From NCBI GenBank assembly GCA_014904985.1, contig MU128984.1:211842-233016 (forward strand): DNA of 21,175 nucleotides, in the 5' to 3' direction. Under the pieces are notes generated by a model. It did not search any database. It saw only the letters and a program-made list of their open reading frames with translations, and had not been told where the DNA came from. Made by a program: the position numbers and the translations under genes. The stretch comes from Hydnum rufescens UP504 (lineage: Eukaryota > Basidiomycota > Agaricomycetes > Cantharellales > Hydnaceae). Positions 1-10,177 of the stretch are shown here, in pieces. Numbering within the stretch: the first letter of the stretch is position 1; every line of letters begins with the position of its first letter.

Positions 1-2245
1 GAGAAGATTGTTGCTGCTGTGGCGGCAGCTTCGCTTGCTCACCCCATCGCATCTGAGGCCAAAATCAGAGAAAAAGTTTTCATCCTTCAATCCCTCCTCC
101 TTTGTTGACCAGTTGAGCTCCAGCACAATGATGTCCTTCCATCAATTGTTATCACGGGCAAATCGATTGGGGCTTCTTTTGTTCCCTTGTCAGCCAATGA
201 CAGCTGAGGTCTGCGCTAAGTATGAGCAGGATTCATCGATTATCCCATCGATCCGGAAGCTCATCAGCCAATGAGGATGCCTCAAAGGAGGCGGAGTTCG
301 TGGATGTGGATAAGATTGCTGTCAATGATCTTACAATGGACAAAACCGCCATTGGCTACAAGGCTATGAGCATCTGCTGCGTGCGATGAAGACCAATTTC
401 ACCCTGGTGTCATCGCATCAGTTTTGTCATCCTTAGGGATTATTTCACAGCTCATCCGCCTCTTTTCAATCTCCAATTTCCAGTCATTGCCCATTGCGAT
501 CTTTTGTTGCGCAAGAAGTTTTTCAACACAATGGTTGATTCAGACACTATGACATCGAGGCAGCACTAGCCAGCAGGCCAAGGAGGCACAGGTTGAGGCT
601 GACAACACAAGACTCGATTGATGACCATGTCCGCCTTCTTTGGACCCAGCGTCAACAATCATACCTTGGTAATGGTACGACCCTATTGGTGCAACCCTTC
701 GCCGTCAATGTTTCCAGCCACGGAGTGTTGTTTTCTTCTCTGTCTTTCACAGCAGCTTCCAATCTGTGGAACCTGTGTCACCATCAAAGCGGGGAAGTCG
801 TGGTGGGCCCTTTCAGGGAGAAGGCGCTCGGGGCTCCTTCACCAGGTGTTGTTTTCTCTGTGGAAGGAAAGATCATCGTGCTCCGATTGCTCTGCCTCCA
901 GTAGGGGAAGGGGGTGCCTCGTCCTACACATGCTGGGTCAGTAACCGGGCTGTCAGGCTCAAGTGATGGGAAGCCTTCGCCTCCCTTTTGCCATGGCCAA
1001 GCATGTGGTTCAGATTGTGTCTCCCTCCATGAGTGCTCAATCTGTGGTTCCTCCAAGCCACGGAAATTTCGCTTCCCAATCCTGCTGAAGAATTATATAA
1101 GGTCGCTCTCTCCATTCGATCCAGATGCCTTTGAGTGGACCCTCATAAAATACACCTCCTTAATCATTTCCTGCTTCAATAGCACAATTCGTGATGGTTT
1201 CTCGGTTTTTCATATTACCCCTTCTTCTTTCTTCGACCATTCCCACCACCTCCTAATCGGCCTTGGTCTTCGAGCATTCAGAGTTTCATCAATACTATTT
1301 TGCAGGGGAGGCACGCCTAAGGAAGGATTTCAGGCCCATTCTCAAGGAAACGAGTTCAGGAAATTCTTTCTCTCCTCTCAGGTGGTCATCTTACGTACTG
1401 CGCCCATCAGAGTGGGTCCCAAAACCATGCAAGCCTGGTCAGATTTGGGTGATCTGTTTTGGCATGGCTTGTCAATTCTTTCGGGCTAAGGATCCGGCAA
1501 GGGGTCTCAGTTCCAACAGTCTGATCGACGCAGAATGATTTCTTCACATGGTGGGATGGGGCTCATCAAGATTAGTGATTATGTATGTCCCTTTGTTTTG
1601 TTTCTCCCCTCCCTAATCCCATCCACTATGTTGGCCAAATTGCCTTTAAGCCCATGGGCATGCTATTGCGCCATAAAAGAGGATGCTGCCATTTCACATT
1701 GTAGAGCGAAACGACGAAGCTCATTGCTTTGGACTGCACCGCGATCAAGTTTATTATAAGAGTCGGAAATTCAAGCTTCATGTTTGGCCCAATATGCGAA
1801 ATACAAGGTGCGTGCGGTCTACTTGTTAAGCACCCTTCAATGTGTTCCTTTGTTTCATATGTATTATGGTGTATCCTGTGTGCTACGTATGGGCGAAGCC
1901 AAATGGGGAGATGCAATTCCTCTATGGGAATCATGTCCTGAAAGTGCACCTCCGGGCGCATAACTAAGATACAGCTTGAACACCAACGAGTTTCCGTGTA
2001 CGGAATGCGGGATATACCTCTCGTCTGTCTTTTTTTCCTTTCATATGACCGTCCTTCCATCGCTTCGCATTCGCCTTCGCCTTTCACTGTCTGGGCCCCC
2101 CCCCAAGGGATTTGGAGTGACAGAACAATCGATTGTGGACCCCCAAACATTAGACGCCATGGCCATTCTGGTATGTCATCAAGTCTGTGCTCCCCATCTT
2201 CCCACCCTTCCGAATCCCCTAGCGAGGTTTGTGGTTCCACTTTAA
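1..2245 (+). mobile_element. Decayed retroelement (gag zinc-knuckle and reverse-transcriptase-like fragments, possibly DIRS-like)
   Basis: No intact ORF spans this stretch; short fragments in shifting frames resemble a basidiomycete retroelement. Around 865-895 a partial zinc knuckle reads CFLCGRKDH. Around 980-1060 a Cys/His cluster follows (FCHGQACGSDCVSLHECSIC), with a FDPDAFEW segment about 25 residues later. At about 1410-1450 there is VPKPCKPGQ, like the IPKPxKPGK motif near the start of the polymerase domain in these elements, and at 1520-1535 SNSLIDAE, like the downstream N(S/A)LI(N/D)ADDFP motif. A second NTNEFPCT fragment lies at 1979-2002. The frame changes several times and stops are frequent, so the element is dead. 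The DIRS-like label rests on remembered motif order and is tentative; the retroelement origin is more secure. Confidence 0.5.
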
Positions 2246-2283
2246 TCTGCCTCCATGTTAAGAGTCGTTCCTGGTACGGGGGG

Positions 2284-2613
2284 TGATTATGTAATCAGGC
2301 CGAGTAGGAACGGGAAGCCCTTAATATATCTGACGAGTGGATTCGCGAAGCGAATGATTACGTAATGTCGCGGAAGACGAGAACGCAGAGATCAGAGCAA
2401 AAGAACTGAATTCCCAAGAGACTTGAGACAAGAGAGAATGGATGAAGAGAGAGTCAGGTACAGACATATATTCTTGATCTTTCTAAGGAGCTAGAGTACT
2501 GGAGATAGCTACTTATATAGAGATCAAGGACAATAAGGGAGGAAATACAATAAGGTGAGGGGGATGAGGTCACGTGATGGGGTTATGTAAGAGGTTGCGA
2601 GCGACTCGTAACA
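2284..2613 (-). mobile_element. Probable solo LTR (330 bp)
   Basis: Read on the minus strand the segment starts TGTTACGAG and ends in CA, as expected of an LTR. A TATA box (CTATATAAGT, 2511-2520) lies about 95 nt from its 5' end, the usual place for an LTR promoter. It contains a short hairpin (2341-2355, arms ATTCGC/GCGAAT) and two copies of TGATTAYGTAAT (2284-2295 and 2355-2366). It keeps CpGs while the DNA beside it at 2614-3739 has none, so it probably arrived later. The flanking pentamers do not match (GGGGG and CTCCA), so no target-site duplication is visible. It may be one end of a rearranged element rather than a clean solo LTR. Confidence 0.5.
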
Positions 2614-4130
2614 CTCCATCTGCATGGTATGGGGATGTGAAGGAATATTTGCAAAATGAAGACACTCTGCTCTGATTATTGACTGCCTTGCATTCTCTGG
2701 GTCATCACCCTATCCATGACAATATAAAAAGTATAGAACTGGACCATTTTTTTGACAGTTTACATGGCTCACCTTGTCACATGACCTTCCTTTGAGGCAA
2801 TCTGGTACAATGGACTCAGTCTTGTGTATGTCTTTATGTTCATTCTTTGCCATGAGTGCAAATATCTTGATGATGTTTGCTTCTACATTATCAAGCTTGT
2901 GTTGCTGCCAGACTGCATGCACTCTGAGTTTGAAATGGCAAGATCCTCCAGGATTTCTTACAATTGGCACACCTTTTTTTTAGTTGATGTTTTCTGAAGC
3001 TTGGCAGTTCTCCCAATTCCTCTTTCACTTCAGGGGATTCTGTCCAGCTGGTCTCCTTTTCCCTGGCCTCTCATGCCTCTCTCTTCATTATGAACAGTGC
3101 TTTTCTCATTCTTGGGCAGGAGTCCAATCAGAACATAAGCACTTGGATGTGTGTAATATAGGAATGAATTGGATGGATCAGGTCCAATCACCAGATCAAG
3201 TTTCCTAAAGATTCCTTATATTCCAATCCAGACTCCTCCCAGTTGCCTGTCACATGTGCCTCAAGAAACAGCAGAGACAAGAAATAAGGCAGACTTGAAA
3301 GATGAGTGGCAATCCATGTATTGTGCTTTATTTGCCTGGAGATTCATTATCTTGAGGAGACCTGGAGGAAGAGATCCCCTACCCTTATTTCTCTTTTTCT
3401 GTTCAACAGATTGATTGGTATCTGAGTGACAATGGAGATCATCAACATTATCTGCTCAATCATTCCCATTCCCATGGGGGCATAGGAGGCCCCAAGTCCA
3501 TAGTCTACTTTATTTCACTCATGACAATCACAGTGTAATATGGAGAAAAAAACAAGCATTTGGTTCCAATTGCATAGATGGGTCAAGCTTAAAATGGGGG
3601 ATATATGTATTCCTCCAGATCTCCTCAAGGCAATAAACACCTGGGACAAATAACATGGTTTTCTAGTCATCTTTCATGTTTGCCTCATTTCTTTTTTGTC
3701 AACTGTTTCTTGGAGAACTGAGGCACACATGGTAGATCCCGTCTTCAGATAGTAAATGATTTTCCTGATGATGTGCCTATAGGGAATTACTTAGCTAACT
3801 AATGTGATTGCCTCAGATCGGTCCTCTTGTTTGGACAACTTGTGTACATAATTTAGAGATGCCAGGGACCTATTAGCTTTAGTTGGGGGTCATCTCAGAA
3901 TGTGCACTGGCCTCAAATACGGATCAATCGGCCATGGGAAATGCAGGGCCTCTTTACAATTTCTTGATTCCGACTACCAGATGGCTTCCTTGAATCAAGG
4001 CCACTTATCCTGGTGAATCTCCCATGAGAGTGCCACATTGCATCATTGCGTCATTGTAGACACCACTTTGAAATGCATTTTTAATTTTGATGAGTTATAT
4101 TGAGGTCAAGCAGTGAACTTGATGTTGTGT
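2614..4130. mobile_element. CpG-depleted decayed repeat, unidentified element
   Basis: No gene could be modelled. The best coding trace is on the minus strand at 2710-2970, an 86-codon open stretch (with segments such as KLRVHAVWQQHKLDNVEAN) that begins just after an in-frame stop and has no recognisable domain. A further minus-strand trace at about 3020-3240 includes IFRKLDLVIGPDPSNSFL. The stretch 2609-3739 contains no CG dinucleotide by eye, unlike the genes further along, which suggests methylation-driven C-to-T decay of a silenced transposon. It also carries an internal inverted repeat. From about 3740 to 4130 CpGs reappear and nothing coding is visible. Confidence 0.45.
3251..3735. repeat. 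Diverged inverted repeat (two arms of about 120-165 bp)
   Basis: The reverse complement of 3251-3370 aligns with 3610-3732. TTCCTCCAG, then CTCCTCAAG, then ACATGG, TCATCTTTCA, TGCCT.ATTTCTT and CTGTTTCTTG occur in the same order in both, with a few small indels; identity is roughly 75 percent by eye. Weaker similarity continues inwards to about 3415 and 3565, leaving a centre of about 150 bp. These are two copies of one older sequence in head-to-head orientation. They could be the terminal inverted repeats of a DNA transposon or two inverted insertions of the same family. Confidence 0.7.
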
Positions 4131-4474
4131 ATGACCCCGGGATAAACGAGTTGTGGGCATAATTGTTTGAGGAAATAGCAACTCGGAGAGCAAAGCAGGA
4201 CTGAGATACGATGAATAGCATTTAGGCCAATACGGGCAGTGAATCATTTAGTAGCAAAACAAGCAACATATATTATCATAAAGCGATTGATATGGCCTAC
4301 CCGAAGCATTAGGCGAGAACACCTGCTTTTGACTGGTTCACTCATAATTCGGGTGTGGGGCCCATTTGTGATGATTGGAACAGGGATGGACCTGGGGCAG
4401 GCGGCCGGGGATAAATTCGGGGATCGTTTGGACTGAGGCGGCTGAAGAGGGAAATGAAATAAAGGGCAGGACAG
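4131..4474. other. Intergenic, no gene seen
   Basis: This stretch lies between the repeat block and the 3' end of the membrane-protein gene. Open frames on both strands are short and have no recognisable motif. The 3' untranslated region of the minus-strand gene ending at 4475 presumably lies here, but no convincing polyadenylation signal was found. Confidence 0.5.
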
Positions 4475-5649
4475 TTAGCTGTATGGCCTGAAAAGAAAAT
4501 ACGTAACACTAAACTCGTATGGTGTTCCAATCCATGGTCCTGAACCTCCGAGTGGGGCTTTATATTTCCGGTATTGGAGGGCAGCGCCTGTTCTGTCGCT
4601 GTCCGGGTAACCAGTATTTTCGGTCATGGGAGGGGCAGTATATCCTGGACGGCGACCCCTGCGGAAGACCAGGAACAATGCAAGTGAGATTAAGGCCAGG
4701 CCAACCATACCCCCAACCACCCCGCCCGCAATGGCACCCGCATGATTATTCGAGCCACCTGGTTTGGCGGTACTCGACTGTGTACTTGAAGTCAGCACCG
4801 CGGTCGAGGATGGGATGGTTGTCGCACTCGGTGACGTCGACATACTCGTCGCCCCACCTGGAACAGGAATGATAACGAAACGATCGACCTATGACAACAT
4901 TAGATTGATGTAGGAGATAGTTGAAAGTCAGCGTAGTCAAAATTGGTGGCACCCCGCCGCAGCGACTTACGTTTAGTTGTCCGTAACCCAAGTTGAGGGT
5001 ACCCCGAACGTCGAAGAGGTTCTTGATTCTCACGGTGTGCTGCTCAGGGGATAGAGTTCCGGTACTGTACACAAGGAGTGGGCCATCGGTACCCGTATTG
5101 GAACTATTATAGTAATCGAGGAGGATCTCAGGGCCATTGTCAAAGGATATGGATGCGTTCCCTCCGTCTGAGCGCTGGTATGCCCTAGATTATGACAAGT
5201 CGACGTCAGCACAGATTCCTCTACAGGGGCGAATTTCCTTCACCAATATTCGAAGGTCTGTCTGGAGTATTCAATGGGGAGAAATTAAGAAATAATTAAG
5301 AAATAGGCCAAGGACGACGATCAAGGCTACAGGACTGACGTTGCATCTGAAGGATGCGATCACGACGGGTCAGCAAAAATGGCGGGCGCGGGGATTCGGT
5401 GGCAGAAATTAAGGGACTTACTCGGCGTTCTCCAGCTAACCTCGGCTTCACTGGCGTTTTGGTACACGAACATGAGCACGCCAACGCCTCCGACTTTGGA
5501 GAATCCGTCCGTGGCATTGGCATACCCCCACGCATCGGGGGATAGTAATCGATGCTGGGATCTTGGCTGCCAACTCTACAGGCTGAGGGAGCGCATTGGT
5601 CACGCAAGTAAGGACGGCGAAGAAAGCCAGGACATAAAGACGGCAGCAT
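4475..5649 (-). CDS. Single-pass membrane protein with Ser/Thr-rich stem (N-terminus unresolved)
   Basis: Exons read from the 5' end: about 5649-5422, 5346-5340 (7 nt), 5261-5244 (18 nt), 5184-4971, 4888-4475. All introns are GT-AG (75, 78, 59 and 82 nt) and phases agree throughout. The spliced product has an extracellular beta-type domain (SPDAWGYANATDG, then NATQTFEYWAYQRSDGG, LSPEQHTVRIKNLF, GYGQLNVDRFVIIP), a Ser/Thr-rich stem, a Gly/Ala-rich transmembrane helix starting GAIAGGVVGGMVGLAL, and a basic RRGRR stop-transfer on the cytosolic side. This layout is common in Agaricomycete proteins of unknown role. The 5' exon is troubled. A good signal-peptide-like stretch (YVLAFFAVLTCVTNALPQ) lies in one frame, DPSIDYY in a second, and the main exon frame is open only back to a stop at 5578-5576. 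The nearest ATG (5649) is not in the main frame. Either the 5' end is broken or a splice was missed. A TATA-like stretch lies at about 5804-5812 on the minus strand. Confidence 0.65.
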
Positions 5650-6576
5650 CGTTCCAAAGACACAACGGAAGAGCTGGGTTGGATGGAGAGGAAGAGTATT
5701 TCCTCGACGCTCCAGTTGATATGGTAATTCACCCTTGCGCGGAGCCGATATGTATAGCTCCAGCCTCCAAGTAACCACCCATGGCCAGAGGCTTCTCTCC
5801 CACAAATATAATCGGTTCAGAGGAACAGCTATGCCACTGCTAATAGTGATAACTCCTCCCGCGGTGCCGCTGCCACGTGGGTAGTGCCTTCGACTAGGTA
5901 GCTTCTGTCAATCCATACTGGATATCATCGCCTCGGCAGCTGAGTCTCTGTTGTAACCCCCATCAGCCAGGATGCTCCCAGTACGCTTCGGGACGTTAGA
6001 TCCGTGCAAGTGAGACCGAAGAGTCCACGAACGCATACCACCTTGTACTCCATGCGCAATCACTATCAAGGACAAGGTGCCGGATGGAGTACCTTGTATG
6101 TTCGAACAGCGAGTGGGAAAATGAAAAGCTACCTGGTGCGGCTTAGCGCCCAAGTGGCGGGGTTCAGATTATGTAACTCCAGGCGTCAACAACGAAGTCC
6201 ACGTTCCACTTGTGCAAAGAGTCGGAGCCACAGCCAGACGCGGCTTTCGTGACTCGACCACTTGAAGAGCCAAACAGTTGCGCAACTGGAAATCCTAAGT
6301 GCTGTGAAGAGGGAGGATGGACAAGATATGAGTGTTAAGCGATGTAACATCGAATTCAAATCGGTATAATTCGTTCGGTTAGGCTCCATGATGGTCTTTC
6401 TGCATAGTTACTCATTCCTACCAACCCCCCAGACTGTCAAACCAAAGCTTGGATATCTTGTTTATCATGCAGTTCCTCGAGGTTAGTCAAAAGATGGGGC
6501 TAGTCCTTAGTTTTTCGCATTATTTTTTCTCCTCTGAATCCATTGTACAAAACTCTAATTTCAGCTTGCCACCGGC

Positions 6577-6618
6577 AAAATTGATTGTGCTTCAGAACCT
6601 CCGAAGCACGATTGATTT
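6577..6618. repeat. Small palindromic element, copy 1
   Basis: 6578-6593 pairs with the reverse complement of 6603-6618 at 13 of 16 positions around a 9-nt centre (6594-6602). The arm sequence AAATTGATTGTGCTTC resembles the arms of the larger palindrome at 7072-7156, so the two look like members of one small inverted-repeat family of MITE type. No target-site duplication could be fixed. Confidence 0.5.
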
Positions 6619-7071
6619 GCTGATTGATGGACATGAAAGTATGGGCAGTGCCAGTGAGAAGCGATAAACAAGGAGCTGAAAGGCAGATTTTTCTCGCCCC
6701 TGCAAACAGTGGCGGAGTCGGACAAGCCAATGCTTCACCGAAATTGGATCCCAGGCCACGACAGGGAGAGCATTCCATATTGGACAAGTTGACGAAAGTG
6801 TTGGCTCAAGGTGATCCCACCCTGTACCGTCGACTAGTGTCAATAACTGAAGTGCATTAGAGGGGAGGAGGGGGAATGGAAATGTATCTGATCTGGAAGC
6901 GGTAGATTCATACCCACGTGTCGTATTCAGTCCAATTAATAAAGCCTGACTGACGATGCGATATGTCTAGCCTGAGAGGGAACGGGAGGCTCGTTGTTGT
7001 TGGATGTGCAGGGGACACATGCCCTTGTAAGGCCCTTGCTGGGGGTTGGCCCTCTTACTAGTAGCATCACC

Positions 7072-7156
7072 AAAATCAATTGTAGTTCAGAGGTTCAGAG
7101 AGCTTCGAAGGGCCGGACTTTGAAGACTTCGGAGCCTCAAAAGCACAATTGATTTT
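7072..7156. repeat. Small palindromic element, copy 2 (85 bp)
   Basis: The ends are a perfect 12-bp inverted repeat, AAAATCAATTGT at 7072-7083 against ACAATTGATTTT at 7145-7156. The symmetry continues inwards with mismatches (GAGGTTC against the complement of GAGCCTC) almost to the middle, so the transcript could form one long hairpin. Its right half (CCTC, AAGCACAATTGATTT) matches the right half of the copy at 6577-6618. Confidence 0.6.
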
Positions 7157-7304
7157 TCCAACGTCAAGCAATGTCTTTATGGTTGTAAGGGGATCAGATA
7201 ACTCGCGGTCTTGGCCAGAATTTGGACCCAGAGTTCCTTCACTCACATCTGTCCGTTGATCTCTCAAGTACTTCGATTCTTCTTGCCTACACCTTCTAAG
7301 CTAG

Positions 7305-7310
7305 TATAAA
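7305..7310 (+). promoter_or_regulatory. TATA box candidate of the F-box-like gene
   Basis: TATAAA occurs 168 bp before the chosen ATG at 7478, with pyrimidine-rich DNA between them. Only position and sequence support it. Confidence 0.3.
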
Positions 7311-7477
7311 TCATTATCTTCATGGTTTTCGCCACCCGTTCAGTATCAGTGCCCCTTTCAGTTTCCAAGTAATTCAGATGTAGGACCTGGGGCAGGTAGT
7401 CGAGTTCTACTTTCTTCGCCTGCTTATGTAATTTAATTTATCATCAACATCAACAAACCACCTCTTAGCCGCCCTCG

Positions 7478-8971
7478 ATGAGAGACAATATCCCTTTTGA
7501 TGTCTGGCATCCAATAATACGGCAGGTCTATGACGATGCTGATCTCGACAAATTGGATGATTCGCCCTACCTCTTGTCGCCACTGCACCAACGATTGCTA
7601 GTCCATCGTAATCTTTCTCTAGTCTCTCCAACGTTCCGTTCCTTATCCCGCTCTGTTTTCATGGAGGAGCTCGAGCTGCGGAGCCCAGAGTCTCTGCTCG
7701 CCGTAGCTCGGTTAGTGAAGAACGATCGCCATATGGCTCGGATCCCGCGATCTATCGAGTTCAGCTTCCACGACTACCGATGCGGTGCCAGCGCCCCCAG
7801 ACGCAAGCGCCAACTGAAGCCTTTAGCGCGCCCAAATATTCTCTCCGACTCTGACTCTGGCTCCTCTGGCCCAAATCCAAATCAGACCGAATCGCTCGCG
7901 CGCCCGAGGGTCTCACCCGAACAGTGGGCCTACCGCCACTACTCCCCTTCCAGAGTCCGCCAACCACAGCATTGGACGGCTTGGTGTGGATTTGTTAGCG
8001 CAATTTTGAGAGGTTAATACCCAGCGATTTTCTCTCTCCTTTTAAATCTCCATTCTCCAACTTGCGTATTCATGCCTACCTTGCATGCAGAATGCACCGG
8101 ACTGTCCAGCGTCTCCATCCATTCTGTGGCTGATTACTCGCACTACCAACGAAAACCGAATGCAAGGGACTATGCTACGCTATTTGGATCTCTCAATCTG
8201 GACAACAAGATGATACTGGAAGGCCTAATGGCATGCTCGAATCTGCGATTTCTTCATCTTTCCGATCCCTCCCCTCTCGTGGACTATGGTCCCGCTCTCC
8301 GACAATGGGATTCCCTCAAGGAGCTTGATATCACGCTGTCTCCTGGCTATCCAGAGTCCAGCGCGTTGTCCGACACGGTGTTCCTCCCCCCTCGTCATCT
8401 CGAACGATTCATACTGGTGGACCAGACCGGGGAGCATCCCGACTGGCCTCTATACTCCGCCATTGGCGGGTGCACCAACATGCTGTACCTTCACCTCGGC
8501 GTCCTCGATCTCTCGAATGAACACACCTTTGGTGCCGTGAAATTCCTCATCATGACGTACAGTCACACTCTCGAACAACTCGTGCTAGAAATCGGAAGGG
8601 GGCAACCCCTGTTTAACAACACTACCGAGCAACAACAATTTCCTCTGCATGATATCACGTTCCTCTTCAATGGCGGTAATGTACATTTCCCGAAACTGCA
8701 AGCCTTGCGTGTACATGGTGGGTCGTGCCAGACGTCTCTCTTCGGACGTATGAAAACGGACGCGTTGGAGATGGTCGAGGTCTATGAGTTATTTACGGAC
8801 GACCCTAGGGCAGACGAGGAGCAATACTGGACCACGTTCCTCACGCAGCCAAATTTGGCTCACATTCGCACGTTTTCAGTTGTTAACATGGCACTCATGG
8901 TGTCAGGAGGCATTCGAGGACGCCAGAGAGGCTTGGATATAGTAGATTTTGGGGACTGGCCAGATGCTTGA
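7478..8971 (+). CDS. F-box/LRR-like protein
   Basis: Two exons, 7478-8012 and 8091-8971, joined by a 78-nt GT-AG intron in phase 1, give 471 residues. The intron ends TTGCATGCAG; the ATG at 8072 lies inside it and is not a real start. Residues 4-65 have the look of fungal F-box-like modules: IPFDVWHPIIRQVYDD, then HRNLSLVSPTFRSLSR before FMEELELRSPE. A basic, Ser-rich low-complexity segment follows (about residues 105-150). The second exon has irregular leucine-rich segments (ACSNLRFLHLSDPSPL, WDSLKELDITLS, HLERFILVDQTG, NMLYLHLGVLDLSN, LEQLVLEIG). By family, such proteins are possible substrate-recognition subunits of SCF ubiquitin ligases; the target is unknown. The gene appears intact and is convergent with the dehydrogenase gene 63 bp downstream. 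The F-box call is moderate because the motif is weak. Confidence 0.8.
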
Positions 8972-9034
8972 CAGTAAAAGAGAAGAAGGGGGGAGGAGAG
9001 GAGCGGGTAGGGGTGGCTGAGCAGGCGCCTTGTC

Positions 9035-10071
9035 TTATTTCTTGAAGAAGTGTTTCTCCATCACGCGTTCAATTATGGCGTCCGCCCTTTTCTCACCCAG
9101 GAAACTAAGGGAAGATGCATCCGGAACGTGACCGATATACGGCACCACCTCCCGGTGTCCGCAGCCGATTACAGCGATGATATACCGTGCCATCGCCTGG
9201 GGTGATGGGGACCTGAAGCTCGTATCCTTCGTTAAGCTGAGCTCGCTGATGTGCATGTAGTGGAAGGTCATGTCTGCGGACGGGTCGAGAAAACGCTCAT
9301 CGACAGACATGCCATGCATCGATTGAGCGAGAAACGCCTTGGAAGCTGCATATGCGGCTAGGAAAGGGGGAGGGTACGTTGAAGCGACGGACCCTATCGC
9401 TACGACGAGGATGGGGAGACGAGAGGCCCGGAATTGCGGTAGAAGCGCTCGCATCAGAGATAGGGGGAAGAGTGCATTCAGGCGTACTGTTGCCGAAATG
9501 TCGTCTTCTGATTGCTTGTCAACACTTCATATATAAGGGTAAAGGGGAAATCCATGAGACACTGATGGTGAACAACGAAGAGGGTTGAGTTATCACGGAC
9601 GGGGTGAACTTTACCGGTGAGCCTCCAGCGTTCAAGAACACCGCAGTGATCTTCAATTTTGTGAGGCGGGAGAAATCCCATTGATCCGAAGAGACACAGT
9701 CCGCAGCCCAGCAGACGACATCCCGCTTGAGTGCACTGCGCGATTGAAGTTCCTGACGGACTTGTTCGAGTTTCTCAGAATCTGGTCCGTGTATAACAAC
9801 GTTAAACTGTTATGAGATGGTCAGGGTCTCGTCACTGGGAACCATGAACAGAGCGTACTCCACGATCGTACAAGTCCACAGCAAGTTCCTTCCCCAAACC
9901 AGCACTGGCACCAGTAATTAGGGCATAGGTGTCAGCGTCCATCAGGTATCGCTGTATGGTTGTACTGTGAAAATAATATATATGTATAAATGATGCAAAA
10001 CGGCGAAGGTATAGAGCAAATGTCGCCAATCCAAGGAGGGTAAATGCGTTGGCTACAGTGAAGAGAGCCAT
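9035..10071 (-). CDS. Short-chain dehydrogenase/reductase, membrane-anchored type
   Basis: Exons 10071-9859, 9806-9615 and 9514-9035, with introns of 52 and 100 nt in phase 0, give 294 residues. The N-terminus is a hydrophobic anchor (about residues 3-22) followed by basic residues. The Rossmann cofactor motif TGASAGLG is at residues 53-60, the structural NAG at 130-132 and a conserved Asn at 148. The catalytic set is Ser177 (IGSVAS), Tyr190 and Lys194 (YAASK), with the usual 13-residue Ser-Tyr spacing. The enzyme should be an NAD(P)(H)-dependent oxidoreductase. The N-terminal anchor and layout recall 3-ketoacyl-CoA reductases and 17-beta-hydroxysteroid dehydrogenases of the ER, but the substrate cannot be read. 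The C-terminus ends FFKK, which is not a true KKXX retrieval signal. The start is the first in-frame ATG; upstream Leu codons are not used as starts in fungi. The gene appears intact. Confidence 0.88.
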
Positions 10072-10167
10072 TGGAGTGCCACCAACATGATTCAACGGCG
10101 AATTCCCGATGTCTTAGATAATTAACATCCGGATGCAAATCGGAAAACTCGGCGGCGATTGAGATGG

Positions 10168-10177
10168 TATTATATAC
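10168..10177 (-). promoter_or_regulatory. TATA box candidate of the dehydrogenase gene
   Basis: On the minus strand this reads GTATATAATA, about 97 bp upstream of the dehydrogenase ATG at 10071. The position suits a core promoter with a short 5' leader. Confidence 0.4.

Larger units (their letters stand above)
5815..7477. other. Long non-coding stretch between genes
   Basis: All open frames here are under 100 codons, overlap on opposite strands and show no domain, signal peptide or plausible intron chain. The only structured elements seen are two small palindromes (6577-6618 and 7072-7156). The right end contains the promoter region of the F-box-like gene. Confidence 0.5.

Noticed and set aside
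1626..2240. 204-codon open frame on the minus strand
   Set aside because: It is opposite the retroelement fragments and shows no motif, and its composition does not look coding.
5296..5805. 169-codon minus-strand frame as the true membrane-protein product
   Set aside because: It has no in-frame ATG at its start, reads through good introns and loses the domain sequence; only the short DPSIDYY segment in it looks real.
8072..8971. Separate 299-residue gene starting at the ATG at 8072
   Set aside because: The ATG lies inside a clear GT-AG intron (8013-8090); splicing joins this frame to the upstream F-box-like exon with matching phase.
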